A stretch of 52,751 nt of DNA from a virus: positions 1 through 52,751 of IMG/VR virus record IMGVR_UViG_3300032579_000020; one strand, given 5' to 3'. Shown here in pieces: positions 13,421 to 20,158 of this stretch (positions are counted from its first letter, which is position 1; each line of letters starts with the position of its first letter). The position numbers and the translations under genes were made by a program. A model generated the notes under the pieces. The model made no database searches. It was not told where the DNA came from and saw nothing but the letters and a program-made list of their open reading frames with translations.

Positions 13421-13451
13421 GACCATAGTCTTACTGGCTATGGTCTTTTTT
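13421..13451 (+). terminator. Strong intrinsic terminator
   Basis: GACCATAG (13421-13428) pairs perfectly with CTATGGTC (13438-13445), followed by six T residues and then GTTTT. It ends the operon before the split tRNA locus. Confidence 0.88.
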
Positions 13452-13472
13452 GTTTTCTGGAAGTGAAGAATT

Positions 13473-13506
13473 GTACCTATAGCTCAACTGGACCGAGCGC
13501 GGTTAT
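13473..13506 (+). tRNA. 5' half of a tRNA (acceptor, D arm, start of anticodon stem)
   Basis: GTACCTA-TA is followed by a canonical D arm, GCTC-AACTGGACC-GAGC, with the conserved GG in the loop, then G and CGGTT. No 3' half follows here; the sequence runs into the end of an antisense HNH gene. Six of seven acceptor bases pair with CGGGTAC at 14138-14144, allowing one wobble, about 600 bases downstream, where a T arm and CCA are found. Confidence 0.5.
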
Positions 13507-13982
13507 CGCGGCAGATTGTCAAACTCCCAATGACAGTTTGGGCAAAGCTGTATTATGTTTTGCGGTGAGTTCACCTCTGAAAGAATTGCAGTGTCAGGGA
13601 ATGAGTTAAGCGGCTTTATATGGCACAGCTCCACGTGCTTATCATATCCACACTTAGCGCAGGGTAGAAGCTTTAGGTCTTTGTTCCATTGTCTAGACAT
13701 CTGCCTAACCTGAGCGTGAACCCACGAACCATGACGCCCAGATAGGTGTAGCGCCGTCCTGTATTGCCCTATAGTCCTGTTCTTTATCTTCCTGTCTAGG
13801 TATTCACGTTGGCACTTGTCACACCTGCTGTGTTTAAACGAGCTTCTCTGACTTCCGCACACAGAGCAAGGGCGAACAAGCTTTCTCTTCGGGAAAAGAA
13901 CATTGTTATATTTAGCGGAGCACGATCTGCAACAAAACGATGGATTGCGCGTCTCTAAACCACAGCACTTACACTTATTCAT
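13503..13982 (-). CDS. HNH endonuclease inserted antisense in a tRNA locus
   Basis: This 159-residue protein has an N-terminal zinc finger (CKCCG, CCRSC), a second Cys pair set (CSVCG, CDKC) and the HNH core: CAKCGYDKHVELCHIKPL, then N-x2-N-I-I-Q-L-CPNCHWEFDN. It is the only minus-strand gene within the rightward arm. Its 3' end overlaps the tRNA 5' half, and its 5' end lies 11 bases from the next tRNA-like element. The position and orientation suggest a free-standing homing endonuclease that landed in a tRNA cluster. Confidence 0.88.
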   Translation of the reverse strand: MNKCKCCGLETRNPSFCCRSCSAKYNNVLFPKRKLVRPCSVCGSQRSSFKHSRCDKCQREYLDRKIKNRTIGQYRTALHLSGRHGSWVHAQVRQMSRQWNKDLKLLPCAKCGYDKHVELCHIKPLNSFPDTAILSEVNSPQNIIQLCPNCHWEFDNLPR

Positions 13983-13992
13983 AGATACTCCC

Positions 13993-14069
13993 GCGTCTGT
14001 ACCAGTCCGTTCTCCTAAAGCGGAAACTGTAACCGGATTATGCAGGTTCGATTCCTGTCAGACGCGCCA
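13993..14069 (+). tRNA. D-armless tRNA-like element, possible tRNA-Arg(CCU)
   Basis: GCGTCTG (13993-13999) pairs perfectly with CAGACGC (14059-14065), followed by a discriminator G and encoded CCA. The T arm is GCAGG-TTCGATT-CCTGT. CCGTT-CTCCTAA-AGCGG (14007-14023) is a proper anticodon arm with U33, anticodon CCU and A37. Only seven bases (TACCAGT) lie where the D arm should be, while the region before the T arm is 18 bases. CAGT (14003-14006) could extend the anticodon stem by pairing with ACTG (14026-14029). Total length (77) is normal, so parts seem rearranged rather than lost. Function as a tRNA is uncertain. Confidence 0.45.
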
Positions 14070-14104
14070 TTATAATAGCATTCTATGTTAATTCGGTCAA
14101 CAAC

Positions 14105-14148
14105 AATGCGTATTCGAGTCGCAAGTTCAATTCTTGCCGGGTACGCCA
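14105..14148 (+). tRNA. 3' half of a tRNA (T arm, acceptor, CCA)
   Basis: A perfect T arm GCAAG-TTCAATT-CTTGC (14121-14137) is followed by CGGGTAC, a G and CCA. No normal 5' part lies immediately upstream. It matches the orphan 5' half at 13473 in the acceptor stem and, with one mismatch, in the anticodon stem (CGGTT with ATTCG). Locally GTATTCG (14110-14116) could also pair with the acceptor to make a mini-helix. Confidence 0.45.
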
Positions 14149-14160
14149 ACTAGTAGAACT

Positions 14161-14232
14161 ATGATTCCATTCATCGTCATCATGCTGGTCATCTACTTCG
14201 TTCTTGTTTGTGAACACGGAGACAATGTATGA
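14161..14232 (+). CDS. Membrane micro-protein, 23 aa
   Basis: MIPFIVIMLVIYFVLV followed by a short acidic end (CEHGDNV). Its TGA overlaps the next ATG (ATGA). Likely a one-helix peptide or a leader for the next gene; ribosome site is weak. Confidence 0.4.
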   Translation: MIPFIVIMLVIYFVLVCEHGDNV

Positions 14233-14501
14233 AGGCAAAGAAGAACAAACGCTGGACAATCAAGCACCAAGAAGACGACTCGTTCAAGCTGTCTCCGCAT
14301 AAGTCGCTGCCGTATCGAGACGGCAAGACACTTGACTGCATCGTAATCAAGAAGGAAGACTCTCTTCGCCATGCAATCATGGAGAAGATTTACAACGAGC
14401 GTGCTGCGGAACACAAGATTCCGGTATTCTTCGAGACGTTCAGGTTTCAGCGCGGGAGCGTTGAGTACGATCTTTGCGTCGCGTGTTGGGAGATTTTATG
14501 A
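14229..14501 (+). CDS. Hypothetical protein, 90 aa
   Basis: Starts MKAKKNKRWTIKHQEDD, a basic N-terminus, then a helix (SLRHAIMEKIYNERAAEH) and a beta-rich C-terminal half ending CVACWEIL. Linked by ATGA overlaps to both neighbours. Function is unknown. Confidence 0.65.
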   Translation: MKAKKNKRWTIKHQEDDSFKLSPHKSLPYRDGKTLDCIVIKKEDSLRHAIMEKIYNERAAEHKIPVFFETFRFQRGSVEYDLCVACWEIL

Positions 14502-14926
14502 ATACACCGAACAGATTCAGATTTAGGGCGTTTGACACTAAGAACAAGCGCATGGTCGAGATTAAAGAAGCAAAAAGCAATACCTCTCTTATTGCTATGT
14601 GTTCTTTCGGCAATCAGGTTGGGTTCATAAACGCAGACGGCTCAACGTTTTGGAGTCCATTCTGCGTGATGATGCAAAGCACCGGCCTATCCGACAAGAA
14701 CGGCAAGGAAATATTCGAGGGTGACATCGTTAGTGTTGACGGGTTTGAGCCAAATCGAATGCTGGTAGAGTGGGTTGAGAGCGCGTGGTGTATGACTCAC
14801 CCGTCACTAAACATGCCGATTGAGTTTACGTTCTTAGAGGACAGCACTGGCAAGCAGTCTGTGGTTGTCGGGAATATCCACGAAAATTATGAGCTTTTGA
14901 AAGGAACAAATGCGAGTATACATTGA
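14498..14926 (+). CDS. YopX-family protein, 142 aa
   Basis: RFRAFDTKNKRM at the start, VMMQSTGLSDKNGKEIFEGDIV in the middle and VVVGNIHENYELL at the end are the three hallmarks of the phage YopX family. The family forms beta-barrel-like assemblies and is common in phages of many hosts; its role is not established. I chose ATG 14498 at the ATGA overlap. Confidence 0.88.
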   Translation: MNTPNRFRFRAFDTKNKRMVEIKEAKSNTSLIAMCSFGNQVGFINADGSTFWSPFCVMMQSTGLSDKNGKEIFEGDIVSVDGFEPNRMLVEWVESAWCMTHPSLNMPIEFTFLEDSTGKQSVVVGNIHENYELLKGTNASIH

Positions 14927-15506
14927 TGGTGACGGGGTTCGGCACGTATCTCACCTGCCTGACGGCGAGAACGAATACGAGGAACAGTTCTTTAAGCCAG
15001 CGCGGCGTCCTCGCTTCACGGAGCGTGGCTACCGTATGTTTTGGGGCGGTGCGGACATCAACCCGAAGCTGTACGGAGAGAAGGCGCAGAAGGAAACACA
15101 CTTCTCGCTTGATGCTGACAGGCAAGACCTTGCAACGTATCGCAAGTGCATTGACCTAGACCTTGGCGCTGTTGGCATATGCCGTGGTTGCCAGTTCCTT
15201 TGGGCAATGTCAGGTGGTAGGTTGATGCAGGACATCGTTCCGCGCCATCCGTCGCCGCATGGAGTCAGGGGTACTGTTGACTTCTTCGTGAACAGCTACC
15301 ACCATCAAGGCTGCATTCTGACCAACGGAAAGCCGCCTGATGGTTTGGAGGTTCTTGCAACGCACGGAGACATCGTTGAGGCGTACGCCGGAACCAACCA
15401 TGATGGAGTTCGCGTCATGGCCGTGCAGTGGCACCCCGAAATGCTGCATGATAACTTTGCTTGCTCTCGCTGGTTTGACAAGAAAATAAAGGAGATGTTC
15501 GGATGA
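14910..15506 (+). CDS. Class-I glutamine amidotransferase-like hydrolase (peptidase C26 type)
   Basis: The 198-residue protein has GGADINPKLYGE, the nucleophile elbow GIC91RGC, the NSYHHQ motif and QWH175PE177, matching the Cys-His-Glu triad of the class-I glutaminase fold and, in particular, the gamma-Glu-X hydrolases (PuuD-like). These cut gamma-glutamyl amides or release ammonia from Gln. It lacks a synthetase partner domain. With the AIG2-like gene before it and the amidoligases after it, it may recycle or trim amide-linked products. It overlaps the YopX gene by 17 bases. Confidence 0.85.
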   Translation: MRVYIDGDGVRHVSHLPDGENEYEEQFFKPARRPRFTERGYRMFWGGADINPKLYGEKAQKETHFSLDADRQDLATYRKCIDLDLGAVGICRGCQFLWAMSGGRLMQDIVPRHPSPHGVRGTVDFFVNSYHHQGCILTNGKPPDGLEVLATHGDIVEAYAGTNHDGVRVMAVQWHPEMLHDNFACSRWFDKKIKEMFG

Positions 15507-16006
15507 ACGGTTCAGTATTCGGAGATAATGTTGTTGCACCCAAGGAAGGCGACATGGTGATGACAAAAACGGCAAATGGCTCATGCACTCACCTTGAGCT
15601 GTACGGATTTTGGTCGGTTAAAGGTTCCCAAGGTTGGAAAAAGATACCGGAAGACAAGAAGATGGTTGACTTTGAAGCGCGAAGACTTGATACAGCAGAG
15701 CAGCTTCTTGGGCTTCAATGTTTTAGCGGAAGCACCAAAATATATGCAGATAAAGATACGCCAGCATCACGCTGTGGATGGCTTGGCTACAAGATAATCT
15801 CCTGCCTAGTAACGGAAGAACAGAATATGCAGGCCATCCTTGAGGACCTAGGGTTCAAGACAGGCTTCGTTTCTGGAACTGGACAGAACACAATGCACCC
15901 AGGAACTACACTGATTCTGATGGCCGCTGACCCTGCCGTTCTCCACAAGCGGTGCCTAGAAGTGACAAGTAAAGGAGTTTATGTCAAAAAAGATAAAGCT
16001 ACCTGA
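15503..16006 (+). CDS. Hypothetical protein, 167 aa
   Basis: Starts MNGSVFGDNVVAPKEG at an ATGA overlap. The middle is mixed alpha/beta (EEQNMQAILEDLGF, TTLILMAADPAVLHKRCLEV). No motif is recognised. It overlaps the next gene by 26 bases. Location inside the amide-bond cluster suggests a role there, as inference. Confidence 0.7.
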   Translation: MNGSVFGDNVVAPKEGDMVMTKTANGSCTHLELYGFWSVKGSQGWKKIPEDKKMVDFEARRLDTAEQLLGLQCFSGSTKIYADKDTPASRCGWLGYKIISCLVTEEQNMQAILEDLGFKTGFVSGTGQNTMHPGTTLILMAADPAVLHKRCLEVTSKGVYVKKDKAT

Positions 16007-16478
16007 GAATCCTCCGCACAAATACGCCATCTTCGTATGGCGCACAAAGCTCGGACGCCACGGACTAACGCTGCCAATGCTGGCGGCGTTTTCTCTTTGG
16101 TACAAAGGTGGTAACTTCGAGGACATCGAAGAGGTCCGCAAAGAGGCGATGCTGATCGGTGACGAGATGTACGAGCATCCTGATTGCGCGTTTCCTGTTT
16201 GCAGGAGAAATGAAAAGCGCGGAAAGATTGGTCCGGGATTTGATGTTGTTGGTGTTGACCCAGTTCCGACCAGAATCCACCACTTCACATGCGGGCGCAT
16301 AGGCGAGCTTGTGTTTGCCCTGAACACTGGCGGTATTCCGATACAACGCAGGCTGGCAATGCCTCGCTATCCTTGGACTGGTGTCTCAAAGAACAACGAC
16401 GCGTGGGGTCCGCTAACTGCGTGGGACTTGACGTTCTTCCGTTGCGTCAAACACTTCATGGAGAAAGGAAGCATGTAA
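15981..16478 (+). CDS. Hypothetical protein with a YPWTGVSKN motif, 165 aa
   Basis: AAGGAG lies upstream within the preceding gene. The N-terminal region is helical and basic; the middle has CAFPVCRR and HHFTCGR, possibly zinc-binding. The last 40 residues (YPWTGVSKN, WGPL, DLTFF) match the C-terminus of the 131-residue product at 12998. Its stop overlaps the next start (TAATG). Confidence 0.7.
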   Translation: MSKKIKLPENPPHKYAIFVWRTKLGRHGLTLPMLAAFSLWYKGGNFEDIEEVRKEAMLIGDEMYEHPDCAFPVCRRNEKRGKIGPGFDVVGVDPVPTRIHHFTCGRIGELVFALNTGGIPIQRRLAMPRYPWTGVSKNNDAWGPLTAWDLTFFRCVKHFMEKGSM

Positions 16479-16702
16479 TGGCCGGTATACGCAAGTTCTT
16501 CGGCGAGGTTGACGAGAAGACGAACGAAGTGAAAGGCGCATTTCGTTTCGGCGCTGTTACCTTCTATCAATACTGTCTTCGCCACATCGAGGGTTTCTTC
16601 CAATGGCGTGAAATCAAATATCACGGTGAAATCGTGCTATGGCCGCACATCATGGGCAAGCCGCTGGACTATGACAAGGACTTATTTGGGAGCAACCAAT
16701 GA
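16478..16702 (+). CDS. Hypothetical protein, 74 aa
   Basis: Starts MAGIRKFFGEVDEKTN. Aromatic-rich (FYQYC, FFQWREI, WPHIMG) with no recognised domain. Joined to both neighbours by overlaps. A longer in-frame extension to 16289 lies wholly inside the previous gene and is rejected. Confidence 0.65.
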   Translation: MAGIRKFFGEVDEKTNEVKGAFRFGAVTFYQYCLRHIEGFFQWREIKYHGEIVLWPHIMGKPLDYDKDLFGSNQ

Positions 16703-16920
16703 AAGTATATCGCAATCTTGTCGTCAGCGTCATTAAGACAGTGGATGGCGTTGCGATGGTGCATGACGGCAGCGGGAACGTATTCGAGGTCAATGAAAAG
16801 GAAATCATTGCATACCCCGAGGCAGAACTTGCTTCATGTGTAGAGCGCGATATGGCCTGCACATACTGCCCTCATAACAAAGACGGGTGTACGCGTGTCA
16901 AAGAAAAGAGCTTTGCATGA
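16699..16920 (+). CDS. Hypothetical protein, 73 aa
   Basis: The first half is an all-beta barrel-like pattern (VSVIKTVDGVAMVHDGSGNVFEV). The second has CVERDMACTYC and a later C, possibly a metal site. ATGA overlaps on both sides. Function is unknown. Confidence 0.65.
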   Translation: MKVYRNLVVSVIKTVDGVAMVHDGSGNVFEVNEKEIIAYPEAELASCVERDMACTYCPHNKDGCTRVKEKSFA

Positions 16921-17315
16921 TATGGAAAACAGGTGAACCCGGCTCGAACTGCTCTAAGTGTGGCGGGAAAGTAGAGGGGCTTCTTGTTGCATCTCAGGGA
17001 ATAATTCGCACCTGCGCCGGATGTTTCATCGAAATCTCGCCTGATGGCCCAATAGCTTGGGAGGCGGCTAATTTCTTCGGGTGCTCTGAAGACAAGTCTA
17101 TTGAGTTTGCTGAACATATCATAAGCGAGCTTGAGACGTATGGAATAATTTTGGGGCGCAGAGAGAGGCTGTGCCCTATTTGCTTTGGTTCTGGAAAGAT
17201 TTATCAGGGCCAGAAATGCAGCCTGTGTAGCGGCAGTGGAACGTTGGACTGTAAGGCGTGCGGAAACAAGGGTTTTAATACTGTGGGGCAAAAATGCCCT
17301 ATCTGCAATCGGTAA
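16917..17315 (+). CDS. DnaJ-type zinc-finger protein, 132 aa
   Basis: It opens with a ribbon (CSKCGGK, CAGC) and ends with repeated CPICFGSG, CSLCSGSG, CKACGNKG and CPIC, the C-x2-C-x-G-x-G zinc repeats of DnaJ. No J domain is present. Such stand-alone repeats bind unfolded peptides or act as adaptors; a substrate-carrier role for the ligases encoded next is possible but unproved. ATG 16917 comes from the ATGA overlap. Confidence 0.75.
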   Translation: MIWKTGEPGSNCSKCGGKVEGLLVASQGIIRTCAGCFIEISPDGPIAWEAANFFGCSEDKSIEFAEHIISELETYGIILGRRERLCPICFGSGKIYQGQKCSLCSGSGTLDCKACGNKGFNTVGQKCPICNR

Positions 17316-17325
17316 GAGGGAAAAG

Positions 17326-18480
17326 ATGAAGAAAAACAAGAAGGTTCTGACGCGTGAGCTGGCTAAGTTGGCGCAAAATCACGGCAATTTATTGATGGGT
17401 GGTGATGTGGAGGCGTTCGCCATCGGTCCTGATGGTGTCGTTATCCCAGCGGATGCCGCCGGGTTCTTCCCGTACTCGCGTGAATACGTCAGGCCTGTTG
17501 GCGAAAGCCAATATCACAAAGTATTTGCGGATGGTGTTCAGGTTGAACTCAATTTCACTCCCGCAACTTGCCGTGACGGCATCGTTCTCTCGATGAATCG
17601 ATCAGTCAATGAGTGTATTCAGTACGCAAGTCGCAAGAGGGCGGCCAAGATGCACGCGCTGTCGGCGGTCAAGATGACTCAGGCGCAGATTGACGTTGGT
17701 CAATACCTGTCCCATGTCATGGGCTGCAACCCGGACTTCTCGGCGTACACCGACACCCCAAACCGTCCCATTGAGGACTACGCTAATCATCCGATTCGCA
17801 CCGCTGGTTATCATGTGCAGTTCGGCAAGTGTGTGAATCCGGAATACGAAAAGAAGTTCGCCAAACTGTGCGACAGAATCGTTGGACTCGTTGCCATGTG
17901 GGGCGACCGCGATGAGTCGCACAGGCTCCGTAAGGGCGACGGCGTTGGACTCGCTGGCTGCTACCGCAATCATCCGGCAGATGCAAACCCACGCTTCGAG
18001 TACCGCACCTGCGGTTCGTTCTGGCTCCGTAAGGCGGCTCTGTCTCACGCGCTGTTCGGAATGGCGCGGATGGTGCATCACATTTGGGAAAGCGGCATGG
18101 CTGACGTTGTGATTGACCAGATCGAAGACGACGAAGCCCGTGCAGCCATCAACAACTGCGACAATGATGCCTGCAAGGCGCTGTTTATGCGGCTGCTTCC
18201 GTTCCTGTCTGATGTGGCGGTCAACATCAAGGACTGGCAGTTGCCAATTTCAAGTTGCAATAACACGGCCTACGCCTCGTACACACCCATACGAGACAAG
18301 GAGCGTACATTCCAGCTTGCTGCGCTGGTGTGGATGCTGGACGGAAACATGAAGTTCGATTCAGAACTGAACGACTTCACCGCCGGAGATTACTATGGCT
18401 GGAATAACTACTCGCACGCGCAACTTAGATACAATGCCGCCTATCGCAAGTTCGAGACCGAGTTCATGGCGAATCTGTAA
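17326..18480 (+). CDS. phiEco32-like COOH-NH2 ligase, type 2 (glutamine-synthetase-like fold)
   Basis: The 384-residue protein starts MKKNKKVLTRELAK after GAGGG. GGDVEAFAIGPDG is the first metal- and ATP-binding strand of this family (commonly G-x-D-P-E-F). Later come VELNFTPA, GYHVQFGKC, GVGLAGCYRNH and ANPRFEYRTCGSFW, matching the order of acidic, His and Arg active-site strands in the phiEco32-like COOH-NH2 ligase domain. These ligases use ATP to join a carboxylate to an amine. The substrate is unknown. A longer in-frame start at 17185 overlaps the zinc-finger gene and is rejected. Confidence 0.8.
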   Translation: MKKNKKVLTRELAKLAQNHGNLLMGGDVEAFAIGPDGVVIPADAAGFFPYSREYVRPVGESQYHKVFADGVQVELNFTPATCRDGIVLSMNRSVNECIQYASRKRAAKMHALSAVKMTQAQIDVGQYLSHVMGCNPDFSAYTDTPNRPIEDYANHPIRTAGYHVQFGKCVNPEYEKKFAKLCDRIVGLVAMWGDRDESHRLRKGDGVGLAGCYRNHPADANPRFEYRTCGSFWLRKAALSHALFGMARMVHHIWESGMADVVIDQIEDDEARAAINNCDNDACKALFMRLLPFLSDVAVNIKDWQLPISSCNNTAYASYTPIRDKERTFQLAALVWMLDGNMKFDSELNDFTAGDYYGWNNYSHAQLRYNAAYRKFETEFMANL

Positions 18481-18496
18481 AAAGACCGGAGGCAGT

Positions 18497-18721
18497 ATGA
18501 AGGAACTCGTTCTGCATATGTACAGAACGCTTCTGAGCAAGAAGTTCAGGAGCGAGTCTCAAGCAAAAGAGGCTTTGACAGCTCGCATCCGTAACGGTCA
18601 GACACGCGAGGAAGCCATCACATCAATGTACGTATCGTATGTTGATGTGTTGCTGGGGATGAAGGCACCACACGCAGACGACCAAGAGGATGTGCTTCAA
18701 CTTGAAAATCGACAGAATTAA
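18497..18721 (+). CDS. Hypothetical protein, 74 aa
   Basis: CGGAGGCAGT precedes the ATG. The product is helical: MKELVLHMYRTLLSKKF, then a turn and EEAITSMYVSYVDVLL. It lies between the two ligases and overlaps the second by 32 bases. Unknown; a small adaptor is possible. Confidence 0.65.
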   Translation: MKELVLHMYRTLLSKKFRSESQAKEALTARIRNGQTREEAITSMYVSYVDVLLGMKAPHADDQEDVLQLENRQN

Positions 18722-20141
18722 GTGCAAGTGCAACTCGCCAGCAATAGGGTTTGTGCTAGATGTGCCGATCTGCAAGCAATGCTTCCGTCGTGACTACACA
18801 AGGTTCGGTGAAGGCTTCGAGCTTCGCAAGAACGTAGTCATTGAAGAGGGCGGAAGCCTTCGCAGGCGCGACGAGGTGCACGAACTCATAGACCCAAAGA
18901 CCGGGCGAAAGATTTACTCACGCAACCGATACGAGATTCGGGGGCAAGGGTTTGTGTCAGAGAAAACTCTGACAAGCGCTGTTGAAAGTCGAGAGGTTAT
19001 TGAAACCCACAGAGGCTTTTATCGAGCAGGAGACCTTGTGTACGACGACTTCGGAAGACCGTTTCCTAAGGAGTATGCTCTAAAGTATTCCCGTAAGTGC
19101 GCGTCTTGTGGCAAGGCGTACACAGTTTCAGGTGGTCAGCAAACCATGTCGGAGACAATGTGCTTCGAATGCCAAGTAAAGAAAGGATGCTCGTGCCAGA
19201 ACTGCGGAAAGCCTTTCACGCCAAACCCTCAGATTAGATCAATGTTAATGCTTGGCATTGACAAGTACATCTATGGTTACTGTCCTGCGTGTGTAGAGAA
19301 AAGCCTGCCGTTTGTGTATCACGGAAAGAAGGAGGTAGAAGGAACAGGCAGGACCGTAGGCGTTGAGGTAGAGTGCGAGCCTACGGTTGGCTCCCAGCTT
19401 GAACTTGCCATGTGGGGCGACAAGGAGCATATGGTGACAGGGATTACCGACGGCTCGCTACGAGGGAAGTTCCCGTGCGAGTTTGTGTCGCCAATTCTGC
19501 ACGAGTCGAACTATGAATGGTGGCTTGGCGAGTTCGGCAAGCGTCTGAACGCAGTTGTTTATATGCGCTGCGGGCTGCACATCCACATCGGAACGCAGGA
19601 GTTCGGGTGGTTCGAGATGAACAACCTGATGCGCTACCTGAAGAAGTACGAGCAGTTCTTCTTTAGCGTGGTGTCTCCGTCTCGCAGGCTTCCAGAGGTT
19701 GTGAACGGAAACAACGCAGGTCTTCCGGTTACACTGCCAGACATCCCTGCATTCCATAGCCGAGAAGATTTGCTGGACTGGTGCTATGGCAGGTCTAGGG
19801 TTAAGCAGAGCATTGGGAGTAACATTCACAAGACCAAGCGGTGCAACGACAGGGGTGCTAAGTACGATGGCAACCTGAACAGGTATCAGTGGGCCAACTT
19901 TCACGGGCACTGGTTCAAGGGTGCTATTGAAATCAGAATTCATCAAGGCACATCCAACGTCCAGAAGATTGCTAACTGGATGGAGTTCTGGTTCAACATC
20001 ATTCCTCACGCTGCCCTGCCGGAAGAGAAGTGGAAGCACCCGCTAAAGGTTATTCCGAAGCACCTAGAGGTGTACTACCTCGATAGAATTGAACGCTTTA
20101 AAAAGCTGGCTAAATCTGGCCTAGTTCAACGTTTGCAATAA
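18690..20141 (+). CDS. Amidoligase_2-family ligase with N-terminal zinc ribbons
   Basis: This 483-residue protein has three Cys-pair sets in the first 200 residues (CKCNS with CKQC; CASCGK with CFEC; CQNCGK with CPAC), then GRTVGVE226VE228CEPT, which carries the acidic metal-binding pair, ITDGSLRG, CEFVSPIL, GLHIHIG, and AIEIRIHQGTSN near the end. This is the amidoligase core, related to glutamate-cysteine ligase and glutamine synthetase. The zinc-rich front is an unusual addition that may recruit a protein or nucleic-acid substrate. It overlaps the previous gene; a TTG start ten bases on is possible. Confidence 0.82.
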   Translation: MCFNLKIDRIKCKCNSPAIGFVLDVPICKQCFRRDYTRFGEGFELRKNVVIEEGGSLRRRDEVHELIDPKTGRKIYSRNRYEIRGQGFVSEKTLTSAVESREVIETHRGFYRAGDLVYDDFGRPFPKEYALKYSRKCASCGKAYTVSGGQQTMSETMCFECQVKKGCSCQNCGKPFTPNPQIRSMLMLGIDKYIYGYCPACVEKSLPFVYHGKKEVEGTGRTVGVEVECEPTVGSQLELAMWGDKEHMVTGITDGSLRGKFPCEFVSPILHESNYEWWLGEFGKRLNAVVYMRCGLHIHIGTQEFGWFEMNNLMRYLKKYEQFFFSVVSPSRRLPEVVNGNNAGLPVTLPDIPAFHSREDLLDWCYGRSRVKQSIGSNIHKTKRCNDRGAKYDGNLNRYQWANFHGHWFKGAIEIRIHQGTSNVQKIANWMEFWFNIIPHAALPEEKWKHPLKVIPKHLEVYYLDRIERFKKLAKSGLVQRLQ

Positions 20142-20158
20142 GAAAGCAGGGTACTTAA

